The notes under the pieces are model-generated. The model made no database searches. It was not told the DNA's origin and saw only the letters and a program-made list of their open reading frames with translations. The position numbers and the translations under genes are program-made. This document shows, piece after piece, positions 43,309-53,800 of a stretch of 64,000 nucleotides of DNA (positions are counted from its first letter, which is position 1; each line of letters begins with the position of its first letter). The DNA is from Prorocentrum cordatum (Eukaryota > Sar > Dinophyceae > Prorocentrales > Prorocentraceae), in contig CAUYUJ010014628.1 of NCBI GenBank assembly GCA_963575745.1, forward strand, positions 318,556 to 382,555. The letters run 5' to 3'.

Positions 43309-44585
43309 CCGCTTCAAGGCTAGCCGACTCCATCCGGACCCCGAGCCATTCAGCCGAGCTGCCAGCCTGCCAACCAATCAGCCTACCTGGATCCCTCCAA
43401 CCACTTTCCAAGCCGTGCCCCACCTGGGCGAAGAGGGCTCCCCCCGAAGGCCAACTGCCGCGGCTCCCACGCCTCTGATCGGAGAAGGCGGCTGCACGGG
43501 CTCTCCGGCTCGGACCAAATCCAAGCAAACATAGGGAACCGAACTCTGTGCACCGACGCTTTTGTCCGGCCGTGCATTGAAAGTGGCGCAAGGAAAGCGG
43601 AACCTGGTGTATGCGGGATCGATCCTGGTGTATACATGTTCCGTTGCTTCCCCGAGAAAGCGTGGACAAAAAGGTACACGTACACGAGCTCACCCCGACG
43701 TCGTCCCTGACCCACAACAAGTCCTGGGATTTATTTTCCAAACTTTCCGACAATTCGTTCAAAAACGGTGCACGGACCCGTCCTTGGGTGCATTCTCGCC
43801 CGTTTTTTCGACGTGGACCCAGCCATGGCGACGAGAAGCCTCCAGAGGGCCCAAAAAGGAAGAGCAGCACGGAGGACGGGCTCTCCCGCCTTGACCAGAT
43901 GCGCTCAAAAACGGTGCCCTGATCCCTCCTTGGGTCCATTCCCATCGGCGCTTCTTTTTTTTTCCCCCCGCCAGGCGACGATGACACCCTGATTCCCGAG
44001 CACTGCAGATCACCACAGCGAGGCTGCGCCACCACGTGCAGCGGAGAAGCGTCAGTCTAGCTAGAGAGGAAAACAACGGAGAGAAGAGGAGAAGGAGGAG
44101 GAGGAGGAGGATTTTGCGGGCCATTCCCATTAGCTCTTCGACGCGGATCCGGCCATGGCGACGAGAAGCCTCCGGGAGGCCCAGAAAGGTTGCACGGCAC
44201 GAGGGATGGGCCGCCGTTGTCTCGACGGGCCCCTGTCCGATGCCGGGAGCGGACGTGGGCGGCGCGCGCCCGGGGGGCAGTTTGGGGGGGGGGGGGGGGC
44301 TTCTTAGGAGGCCGCCTCTTAGAACGCGCCGACCGTTCGGCGGTGGACAAGCCTCCCTTTGATAAAGCTCCCCTTAGTGAAAGCGGCCCGGGACCGAGAC
44401 CGACGGACCTGGGCCCGCAACAACGACGGCCGCGACGCCCTCTCGCGAACCAAGAACGGCCAATTCCTCAATCGACGTGTCAGGGTAGGAGGTTGTCCAC
44501 CCCCCAACCTTACATCTTCAGACAAGGGCCGCGCCTTCTAAGAGGCAAGGTGCTTTCTACGAAGTCTCCCACCTCCCCTTCCTGT
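43309..44585. other. Intergenic with imperfect internal duplications
   Basis: GCCATGGCGACGAGAAGCCT then CC occurs at 43823 and 44152 within longer similarity; AAAAACGGTGC..GACCC..CCTTGGGTG/CC-like stretches occur at 43761 and 43908. A GGA run lies at 44093-44110. No gene. Confidence 0.5.
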
Positions 44586-44738
44586 GAGGTCGGGCACGTC
44601 CTCCTACGGGCAGATTTGGGACGAACGCTGCAACATATCACCAAGATGCTCAAACACAACCAAACATAGTCAAACAATCGTCCCCATCTTATTTACTATG
44701 TTTAGATATTTCTCCTGTAGAAAGACATGCCCGACTTA
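44586..44738. mobile_element. TIR-A element, copy 16
   Basis: AGGTCGGGCACGTCCTCCTA then CGGGCAGATTTGGGACGAAC; interior CAATCGTCCCCATCTTA; right end ATTTCTCCTGTAGAAAGACA then TGCCCGACTTA. Confidence 0.75.
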
Positions 44739-44918
44739 CCCCCCCCCCCCCCTCTCTGCGCGTGGCCGAGGAGCGGGAGGTGAGAGCTTCACTCATCCAA
44801 GCAAGCTGCGCTTCCCCCCCTGGCGGCGGCGCACCGCCGTCGTACTCTGGCGTCGTGCACCGGGAGTTCAGCCAGGGGTCTCCTCCCCGCCGTGTACCCC
44901 GTCATGGGGGAAGCCCCG

Positions 44919-45205
44919 ACATACCCGCGCTATTAGGGAGCCCACAAAGGACGTACGCGCCCAACTATGTACATGAACACGGCCCCTCGATCCGCGAGAC
45001 CGGCCGCGTTATACGAACATTTGCGCAATGCGTACTCTCGAAACCAGCGTGGATTCATGTACATGTACGTCCTTTATCGTTCCAATGTTAACGGATTCCC
45101 TTCGGGGATCATCCGGTTAAATCGGAACGATACAGAGAAGATTAGCATGGCCCCTGCGCAAGGATGACACGCACAAATCGAGAAGTGTATACATACCCGC
45201 GCTAT
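44919..45205 (+). mobile_element. Segment with U6 flanked by 15-nt direct repeats
   Basis: ACATACCCGCGCTAT occurs at 44919-44933 and again, identically, at 45191-45205. The interval ends with a U6 snRNA sequence directly against the second copy, preceded by about 160 bp of unrecognised DNA. This is what retroposition with a target-site duplication would leave; a local duplication is the alternative. Confidence 0.6.
45094..45190 (+). ncRNA. U6: U6 spliceosomal RNA (possibly a retroposed copy)
   Basis: The core is essentially the universal U6: GGAACGATACAGAGAAGATT then AGCATGGCCCCTGCGCAAGG then ATGACACGCACAAATCGAGA. The ACAGAGA box is at 45132-45138 and the AGC triad at 45144-45146. The 5' hairpin GATTCCC-TTCG-GGGATC (45095-45111) has a stable UUCG loop. 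The expected 3' tail with a run of T for RNA polymerase III termination is missing; the sequence instead runs into a direct repeat. The RNA identity is secure; whether this copy is transcribed is not. Confidence 0.9.
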
Positions 45206-45577
45206 GGAAACAACAACCACGACGGAAAGCTTTTGATCGCTCTCGGACATGCCGCACGGGCAGGCGAAGCGCACGCTCCCCGCGGCGAGCTCGACTGCCC
45301 CCGCGCCCAGGCCAAGGAGCCTCCAGCAACAGAGGTCAACAAAAATCCAGAACTTCCGTCGATAGCCCCCAGCGCGCCGGAATTACTCCTCTAGCTTCGC
45401 CGCTAACGCTCTTAGGGAAACTCTACGAGTCACTATCCACATTGTCCGCCCGGGCCGGCTCGGCCAGCTAGCTGCATCCCGCCGTTCCTCCGGGACAACG
45501 CCACGCCTGGGACGGCAGCGGCTGCCGCCTCCGCCTAGGCGCACGTGCTTGCGTGCTCCACGATGCAGCGATGCAGC
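45206..45577. other. Intergenic, no gene seen
   Basis: No supportable feature downstream of U6; no 5S rRNA, tRNA or spliced-leader gene is visible nearby. Confidence 0.5.
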
Positions 45578-45715
45578 GATACAAGAGGTCAAGCCGAGCA
45601 GAACGCACAGAGGCACGAGCACAGCTCAAGGCCGACCTGGCAGATAGATACAAGAGGTCAAGCCGAGCAGAACGCACAGAGGCACGAGCACAGCTCAAGG
45701 CCGACCTGGCAGATG
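45578..45715 (+). repeat. 69-bp unit in two tandem copies
   Basis: GATACAAGAGGTCAAGCCGA starts at 45578 and 45647 and the units are essentially identical. Being 23 codons long they keep a charged frame open (a 23-residue unit with RAERTEARAQLKADLAD), but there is no further evidence of a gene. Confidence 0.85.
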
Positions 45716-46498
45716 GGGATGAAGAAGGGAGAAAGAGAAACAGAGGGTGGAAGGGAAATTGCAATCTCCCTCCATTCCCAAAGTCCGGGGCGCTGCCGCG
45801 GCGCCTCCCTGGCTGCGCGCTCGCGGGCAAGATTCGTATCCATGTCCAGTGCCTCTTGGACTTTTTTGGAGGCGGCGCCACAAGGCCGAGGCGCACCGGA
45901 CATGGATAAAAATCGAGCCTCTGGGGGGCACATTCATCCATATCCAGTGCGCCTCGGGTTTCTTGGGAAGGGAGCCCGAAACTCCATACTGCAGTGGATA
46001 TGGACAGAAAAATTGCCCGCAGCGCTCTCCGCGAGGCACCCATCGAAGACGCGGCCGCGCTGGACGGCGAGGCCAGGCCGAGGAGCCTGCGGGCAGCAGC
46101 GCTGGGAGCCCCTGAAGCCTCGCTGCGGGCGCACGGCCGTGGAGGCGCGGAGCGGTGCACCGGGCACCCTGCACCACCAAAGTCACACGGGCGCCGTTAA
46201 CCGGTGTACCACCACCGTCGGGCTTGATAAGAGTACTTGAACGCCAAACGCAAGGATTCCGGGAACGCTCATGGGGCTTCCCGCATGACGTTTGCAGGGG
46301 CCCTGGACGTGCTGCTGGGAGTCCAGACTTACTTCAAACGATGGCCCCATGGGGCCGTCCTGGGACTCTCTGGTGGGCCTCTTGGGCACCAACAGGCACA
46401 AGTCCTTGATGTACAGTTTGCCCGGGTGGTTTTCGCGTAATCGCCTTGTCGGCCGCGGTCGTCCAAGACGGCCCAGGACCCCCCAATCGGGTATCTGC
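45716..46498. other. Intergenic with repeated CCATGTCCAGTG motif
   Basis: ATCCATGTCCAGTGCCTC (45839), GGACATGGATAAA (45898), ATCCATATCCAGTGCGCCTC (45935) and GTGGATATGGACA (45994) alternate in orientation, suggesting an eroded nested palindrome. No gene. Confidence 0.45.
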
Positions 46499-46658
46499 TG
46501 ACCCAGGTCAATGCAAATCCGGATCAGTCAGACTTTGCAGGGTCCTGCAAGCTTCAAAGTGATCCTGCAGGATCCTGTGCGCAGGCCCGGGTCAATTGCT
46601 CCCCAGGATCCTGCAAGAGCCAACACTCTGGCCGACCCTCCTTTGAATTGACCCCCGT
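46499..46658. mobile_element. TIR element family E, copy 2
   Basis: GACCCAGGTCAATGCAAATC then CGGATCAGTC at the left; GGCCGACCCTCCTTTGAATT then GACCCCCGT at the right; interior GATCCTGCAGGATCCTG. Confidence 0.7.
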
Positions 46659-47459
46659 CTCAAGGTTCTCAGCCCAAGAAAAGGGAGAGCCTCGACCGAG
46701 CCGGCAAGGCCAAGAGGGTCCCGAGGGCGAACTCGAAATGCCATTTGGAGACAACCCCAACCAGAGAGGTCCCCAGAGACAGTCACCAGGCCCCCAAGAG
46801 GCCTCCAAGACGAGAGGCTCCCAGAGAACGCTCCACGAGGCCCCCAAGACGGCCCCAAGGAGGCCCCCAAGTGGCATCCAAGAGGTCTCCTGTCCACGAC
46901 ACAGGCGCGGTGGCGGGATGTGCCCGAGGCCAGTGGGCACAAAGAGACAAACATCGAGCGAGACAACTTGCAGACATTGCAAATGACGATGAGCTGAACA
47001 TTGAGCAAAGCGTTCCAAGGACAATGCTGACCATGCACCATCCAAGCAACAAACATGAACCGTGTGGGAGCAAAACCATACATCAAGACAGACCCGGGTT
47101 GTACCAGACTGAAAAGAAAGGTGCGAGATATGGCGGAGAAGAACAACGTCTCCCCTGACAATCCCTCCCCTCCTTCTGTGCCATACTCCGAGTGGTTCGA
47201 CGGCGACTGCAACGGCCTGGGCGCAGCGCTAGCACAGCTGCTTTGGCTGGCGGGCGATGGCGAGCGCGCGAAAGCGCGTGGAATCACCGTACAATCACGC
47301 TCAGAAAGTATCCTCCTCCGCCTCCTTCCTGCTCCTCGCGGTGGCCGCACAGTGTGTCTCGCCCCTGCCTGCACTCATCTCTAGCTCCTCGCCTGCCACA
47401 GACGAAGCGCTCCAAAATGGTCCCAAACTGAAAAATGGCCGCGGCCCTGAACTACGGGG
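46659..47459. other. Intergenic with degenerate CCCCAAGAGGC minisatellite
   Basis: The minisatellite lies at about 46785-46890. A plus-strand frame at 47055-47384 has somewhat protein-like composition but no recognised domain, spliced-leader relict or neighbour support; not called. Confidence 0.45.
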
Positions 47460-47662
47460 CCGGGAAGGAGAGAGAGAGAGAGAGGGAGAGGGAGGGAGGG
47501 AGAGAGCGAGAGAGAGGAGAGAACATCAGGGGGCTGCGCTGCGGCCGCTGCCCCGTTCGGGCCTGGTTGCCGCCTGGGTGCCGTGGACTGCCCCCGCCCC
47601 CGCACCCCCAAGAGAAAGAGAGAGAGAGAGAGTTGGCGTGGGAAGGAGGCAAAAGAGACAAG

Positions 47663-47694
<32 letters not shown>

Positions 47695-47760
47695 AAGACA
47701 TAGAAAGAGAGAGAGCCAGAGAGAGACAGAGAAAGAGAGGGAGAGAGAGAGAGAGACAAT
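47460..47760. repeat. GA-rich microsatellite
   Basis: Purine-rich GAGA tracts at 47465-47520, 47610-47640 and 47665-47760, separated by GC-rich sequence. Confidence 0.9.
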
Positions 47761-48179
47761 GATAAAACACTAACTATTATTACATGCGAGTCGGCGTTCG
47801 GCGACCCCCGACCCCGTCTCCCATGCGAAATACCCGATGCGGTGCCGTGTCTGCATCCTTTGGCCACCTATGTCCCATACCTCGAGCATATGATTTGTTC
47901 ATAGAGTTCTGGTGGGTCGGTGGGTCAGAACGCAATCGCAGCAATGACAGCGAGAGGGAAAGGAGGGAACTGGGAATGGAGATTCGACACGGTTCGAGCA
48001 AGCCGATCGCAGCCAAGTTGCAGCCGCAGGACGCACGCTGGACCTGGACCTCACATTAGGCAAAAATGTTTGCGACCGGGAGCATTCGACTTTCCACGCT
48101 CCCTCCAATTCTGGACCTCCCCCCCCCCACTGGCCAGCTCGAAACGCGTCCCGCGGAATCAATGGTTCTGTTTGTGTGG
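47761..48179. other. Intergenic flank of the reverse-transcriptase remnant
   Basis: May include the 3' untranslated end of the minus-strand element; no conserved end is visible. Confidence 0.4.
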
Positions 48180-49675
48180 CGGGTTGGGCTGCTAATGTTC
48201 AGATGTCTGATGAGGCGCGCACGTGCTTGATAATACATTAGGCATGCGATGCACGTGTAGTCCTGCACGAGCGGTCGCGTGATGCTCCTTAAGCCATGCT
48301 TGGCACCTCTTCGGCAAACGAACGCGCGCGGTGTGCCGAAAACTGCGACACAGTCGTGGCTGTTGTGCAAACGCCTTTCGTCGCGACTGGACTGGCCACC
48401 CCCTGCACGAGGAGGAGGAGGAGGAGGAGGAGGAGGAGGAGGATAGCCATGCCAAGCGAAGTCCGTCATAAGTAGAGCTGCCCAGTGGTATGTCCACGGG
48501 GCTGGGCCGCTGTCTTTGCCAAGACCTGCTGGTCGCTATAGCACTTGTCGTCGCCCTTTTTGGTTGGAATGCCCGCTACTACCCGATATGCCATCACGCC
48601 ATGCTCCTCCTCCTCCTCCTCCTCCTCCTCCTCCTCCTCCACCTCCTCCATGCCTTCTCCTCCACCTCCTCCTCCTCCTTCTCCTCCTCCTCCTCCTCCT
48701 CCTCCTCCTCCTCTCCTCCTCCTCCTCCTTCTCCTCCTCTGCCATGCTGCTCAAGTTGCGCGTCACCAGTTTGTCAAAGGTTAACCATGGTGCTGCGTTG
48801 TGCAAGGCTGCGCTCATCATGACTGTGTCGTTGATCGTGAGTCTCGCACCGGTGTCGATGATGGAGCTGGCGAACACCCGCTTGCGCATGCTTCTGATCT
48901 CGGATCTCAGGACACACTCCCGCACGAAAAGTTCTGGCATAATAGTTCCAGTAGCTGGATGAATGCATCCCAGATGTGAGAGTGTCCGAACCACGTGGGC
49001 CTTCACCTCTCCTTGCCTATCTGAGTCAACCTTAAAGGTTCCTTCATTGGTACGCCAAAAGTCCCGTCGTGCTGCAAGTGCGCTAAGCCCTCTGAACTGG
49101 ATGATCGCCATTGTTCTGCTTCCATGTTGAGCCTCAGGCCAGAACCAATGAAGGGCCGTCTTGTCGACGATGCGGTCTACGGTGTCCAGGACGGGGCACA
49201 AGCCATCATCAGCGTAGATGGTTTCGGTCAGGTCGATTTGCTTGGTGTCATGCGTGCTGCATGCTACCTTTCTTTCGCACAAGCCATCCAAATTGATGGT
49301 CCCACCCTATTGACGCAAGCTGTGCTGCACCTTCTTCACGCGCTCTGCCATTAGAGAACCAAACATAGATCGCCGTATCGGAGTCCTGGCATCGACCCAC
49401 ACTTCGTACGTGTACCGTCGTCGCGATCGGCAGATGCGAACCATGTAACCGCAGGAGCTCTGCTACTGCAGTAGCCAAGTGTTGGTTGCTGTCGGTGCTC
49501 TGCGCGATGTCTGGTTGCCGCAGTTGCTCCGCTGGCCGTGCGCACGACTCTGGCCAAAGTCCGAGACGCTGTAGTAACGTGGCGACGGCGTCATCGCGAG
49601 TGTCCAAGTCCACCACGAGCTGCCGTGGTAAGCTGTGAAAAGGTCCCGACGATGTCCACGAAGACAAGGGGGATG
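48180..49675 (-). pseudogene. Non-LTR retrotransposon reverse transcriptase, decayed
   Basis: Read on the minus strand from 49675: a FVDI..F motif-A-like start (about 49668); LPRQLVVDLDTRDDAVATLL; then, in a shifted frame, DGTRTKCGSMPGLRYGD (motif B region, to about 49370); then, shifted again, FGSLMAERVKKVQHSLRQ with a stop (TAG, 49309-49307); then the catalytic box IYADDG (49219-49202); AHVVRTLSHLG; RKRVFASSIIDTG; ALHNAAPWLTFDKL. After an intron-like insertion the thumb continues (MAYRVVAG, KCYSDQQVLA), then two C-terminal zinc-knuckle-like stretches (DCVAVFGTPRA..RRGAKHGL, about 48367-48290, and YTCIACL..RARLIRHL, about 48259-48200). At least three frame changes and one stop: not functional. 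The motif order is that of dinoflagellate LINE-type elements as I recall them. Confidence 0.75.
48604..48742 (-). other. Intron-like GGA insertion in the RT remnant
   Basis: On the minus strand the RT frame reads ..AGC AGC ATG, then 139 bp starting GC and ending AG and made almost only of GGA/GAG, then CAT GGC GTG ATG in the same phase. GCCATGCT (plus strand) occurs at 48598-48605 and 48741-48748, an 8-bp direct repeat at the two edges. Removing it as a GC-AG intron restores the frame through the thumb domain. Confidence 0.65.
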
Positions 49676-50125
49676 GAGAGGGAAAAGGAGGGGGAGAACA
49701 ACAAGCGCGTTCCAACCTCTCTCCTCCTCCTCCTCCTCCTCCTCCTCCTCCTCCTCCTGTGATCTGGGCATGAGCGTTCTGACCCTCAAAAGTGAAGCCA
49801 CCAGCCGCGTAGTGAACGGAGGCGGCGGTCAGTTCGAACGGCACACAACGCCACCATATATAGCATATATCACAGTTTCAGGATCGCATATCGTCGTTTC
49901 CTGGCGAACGAAAACATCAAACGCAAGCTTTCGAAAATCTATCATTCATGATTCTGGAATCCTGAAAACGGTGAATAGTAATATTGGGAATTGCGTGATT
50001 CAAGTTTTACCAGCACCGCTGGTTGAAAATGCACCTCCTCGTATCAATGGTTACCACGTTTCAAGGCTCTGGGAGCAGTGAGATCATGCGCTCGGACACC
50101 CGCTTTAGAGGGTTCGGATTCGTCA
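49676..50125. other. Intergenic between the RT remnant and the first plus-strand gene
   Basis: TCC run at 49722-49758; it may be a second intron-like insertion in the element, since GGGTCAGAACGCTCATGCCC on its upstream side could belong to an RT N-terminal exon. The rest (49850-50120) is comparatively AT-rich. No gene called. Confidence 0.4.
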
Positions 50126-50146
50126 TCCTAGCCATTTTGGCACAGG
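50126..50146 (+). other. Relict dinoflagellate spliced leader (decayed)
   Basis: Reads TCCTAGCCATTTTGGCACAG then G. Against the dinoflagellate leader (D)CCGUAGCCAUUUUGGCUCA it matches 19 of 22 positions with one deleted base and two substitutions, including 13 consecutive matches. It lies 26 nt before the proposed start codon. Established background: genomic leader relicts mark genes re-inserted from trans-spliced mRNA. Confidence 0.65.
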
Positions 50147-50172
50147 GGTTTCGCTCCGATGGAGCCGAGCAG

Positions 50173-50277
50173 ATGGAGAACCATCTAGTGCTGCTCGCAT
50201 GGCGCCACTCCGTGCGGCAGCGCTTCACGCGCCTGGGGCTGAAGCCCGTGGTGGAGCATGGGATCCTTCTCCATTCC

Positions 50278-50309
<32 letters not shown>

Positions 50310-50803
50310 GTCGTCGCCATCGCAAGGTGGCAGCGCTGGGCCTGGCCCTGGACCGCCGCAGCGCCGGCGTCCTCAAGGCTGCGCTGGCGAAGTACGCCAC
50401 TCAGTTCGAGGCCCTCTCTTCCCCCTCCCCTTGTTCATTCCCCTCCTCCTCCTCCTCCTCATCCTCCTCCTCCTTCTCCTCCTCCTCCTCCTCCTCCTCC
50501 TCGTCCTCCTCCTCCTCTTCCTCCTCCTCCTCCTCTTCCTCCTCCTCCTCCTTTTCCTCCTGTTCGTCCTCTTCTCGTCCCTTCTTCTCCTCCTTTTCGT
50601 CGTGCTCCTCCTCCTCCCCTCTCCCCTTCTCAGCTTCCTCCTCTTCCTCTTCTTTCTCGTCCTCCCACGGTGGGCGACGGCGACGACTACTCCGTCGACG
50701 TGCTGGGGTGCATCATCGATGCCTTCGGCGTCGTGGGCCTCAACTGGGCCGCGGTCCGGGGAGCGAGATAAGAGAGGGAGAATGAGAGGGGGAGAGAGCC
50801 TCG

Positions 50804-50836
<33 letters not shown>

Positions 50837-53800
50837 GGAGAGAGGGAGAGAGAGAGGGAGAGAGAAAAGAGAGAGAGAGAGAGAAGGGAGGGAGAGAAGG
50901 TAGAGGAGGAAGAGGAAGAGGCAAAAGAAGGAGGGGGAGGAGGAGAGGCGAGGAGAGGAGAGGAGCAGGTGGAAGGGGAGGAGGAGGAGTCCAGGAGGAT
51001 GAGGAGGAGGAGGAGGAGTGAGGCACTCAGAGTGAGGAAGAGGAGGAGGAGGAGGACGAGGAGGAGGCGGAGGAGGAGGAGGAGGAGGAGGAGGAGGAGG
51101 AGGAGGCTGAGGGGGAGGAGGAGGAGGAACGAGGAGGAGGAGGAACGAGGAGGACGAGGCGTGACGAGGAGGAGGAGGTCCAGTGGAAGAGGTAAGGGGA
51201 AAAAAGGGGGTCGGAATGACGCCAGCCGCCCAGGTCAAGGCGCGGATCACCGCCGTCTTCACCTCGGGCGCGCTGGACATCGAGGACCGCGTCCTGGCGG
51301 GGGAGGTGGGGGACGCCGCGATGGAGGTCGATGATGGTGAGATGGCGTTCGCAGAGGATGTGCCAGTGGTGTCGGCGACATCTTCGGCGATCGTGCCAGC
51401 CAGCCAGGCCCGTCGCCCAGTGCGTGCTGCTTCTGCTGACGCTCGTGTGCTCGACACTTTGTCGAAGGAGCAACTCGTGTCTCTCGTGCTGCAGCACAGT
51501 TCGAGGGCTAGACGAGCCGATCGCATCTTCAGATCAGCCAAAGCAAGCACCCAACAACTCAGACGATTCAGAGCCAGAAATAAGCAGCTGACAAAAAAAA
51601 ACCAACGTCTGACATCCGAGGTGAAAGCATTGAAACTCCATCAGGGATTGAAAAAAGGGAAGAAAGGTGGCTGGTTTACAACGCGCGGTGGCTTCTCTAT
51701 TTCGTTGAGGAGAGCGCTTTCGGGGACATCCGCCTCCGCGATGGGTTTGTGTGTCGGCCTGGATGTACATCAGACGACGCTCACAAGGCCCTGAGGGGCC
51801 CCTCCTCCTCTCCCCCTCCTTGTTTTCCGATCCCTGGTACCCTGGCCCTGGAACCTGGAAGCTCCTCCTCCTCCTCCTCATCCTTCTCCTCCTCCTCCTC
51901 CTCCTCCTCCTCCTCCTCCTCCTCCCTCTCCTTAGCCTCTCCTTCCCCGCTCCTCAGCCTGACTCTCCTCCTCCTCCTCCTCCTCCTCCTCCTCCTCTCA
52001 TCCAGTCTCTTCTCCTACTCCTCCTGTAAGGTGGGAGATTCGTCTGCGGGCTGCTTTGCTGAGCAGGGCCAGGTTCTGGTACAAAGTATGCGACGCGTCC
52101 TTGAAAGCTTCGGACCCCGATGACCCCGTCGACAAACCCTACACCAAGTTTGCAGTGCACTGTGTCCGCTCGGATTCCAGCAACACGAAAGTTTGGCAAG
52201 AGTGTTCGATAAATGTCACGGAATTGGAGAGCATGTACGCATTGGAGCCGATACATGACGACACAGTGTACGCGAGTGTTCTTGAGAATGTAGACCGCCT
52301 GACAGTTCTCGGCCCTCTTCTCTCTTGTGGCGGGAAGAGTATGTTTCACACGCATTCTCTGATCGACAAGCAGGTGGATGCGACTGGGGCGGAGGGGTTG
52401 AAGCGGCTGTCTCCTCCTGGCGGTCTGCTGCCGCTCGAGAGCGGCGCGCCCTTGCCCCTCGAGGACGCGCCGCCTCCGGAGCCGGAGCCGGAGTCCTCGG
52501 GGCCGCCGCTTGATGGCGCAATTGCAGTGGCTGGGCCAGATGGCCAGCAGGTGGCAAGCCAATTCAACCCCACTTTCGCCCCGGCCCCGCCCCTTCTACT
52601 ACTCTATCTTCCCTGCCTCCATCCCTCCTCCGCTGTTCTTCTCATCCCCCTCCGCTGCTCTTCTTCTCATCCCTAGGTCCCCCCCCTCGGCCGCCTAGCT
52701 GGCACCGCCCGCCCCCCTCCTCGCGAGGAGGGGGGCGTGGAAGGAGGCGAGGGAGAGGGGAGGAGGTTTTTTTTCCAGGGATCCGCGCATAGGTGTCTCC
52801 TGCATCTCCGCCTACGCCGAACACTCACATCCAACTGTGGCTTCTATGTTCCGATGCTGGGTCCGACGTCAAGGCGGCCAGAAAGCTTTTCGCTTTAGAT
52901 AAGCAGCGCGATGTGCACACTTGGGTTTTCGAGTGCGATTGCTTCGCCCACGTGTATCAGTTGATCGTTCTTGCCAGTCTCAAAACACGTGACAAGTGCT
53001 TGGTCAGCTGGACAAACGACGACGATGGACAGAATGGTTTCAAATATTTTTCTACTCTCGCCAAAGTTATGCACTTGTGGCGAGACCAAGCCAGAACCAT
53101 ATTCGCTGAGTGGATGGATAGAGACGCCCCTGAAGCTTGCAAGTGCGCTCGATGTGTACCGCCCAAGTGCATTGGTGGCAGGTGGGGCGCGATCAGCAGT
53201 TGCGAGTCGTACGTCTTGAGAGGATCACAGGCCAGCGTCAGATTTATCTTCGAGAAAGTCATGAAGAAACGAGCTGAGGCCCGCCAACCCAAGAAAGCCG
53301 CCGCCAACCCTGATGATCTAAGGGCCGAGGAAGCGAAGGACTATAGTGAGAGACTTGGTCGCTGGGCAAGAGATGCTATCAGAGCTATTCAGAACCCATT
53401 ATTCTTTATCATGATGCGCGTGGCCAGCCGGGCCCGCGCTCCCCTGGGTGCATTCGTGCACTCGCTTAAGAAGACCAGACCAGACAACGAGCCAGGGAAC
53501 ATGGCGAGAATGGCGTGGGGGAAAGCGCAGAACTTGCACGAACAGATGCTGGCACTTCTCGATCTCAATGAATGGCAGGATCTTCTGGAAGAGGTGCCAC
53601 TTGCCCATCGGCTGCGAGTTGAACAATGCATATCTTGCTTAGTAATGCAGATCAGCTCGGACTTCGAGCGCAGGGTGATTAAAGTGATCAAGGGTTTCCC
53701 GTTCAAGATATTTCTCTTGGTGAAGGCGCCAGTCTCAGAGCCATGCTCGCTTCGGAGGGATTTGTGCAGAGAGATCATCGACACCCCTAGCATCAATCTG

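Noticed and set aside
45553-45909. Charged frame with a duplicated 23-residue unit
   Set aside because: The 69-bp DNA duplication alone explains it; no domain, leader relict or conserved context, and the opposite strand is also open.
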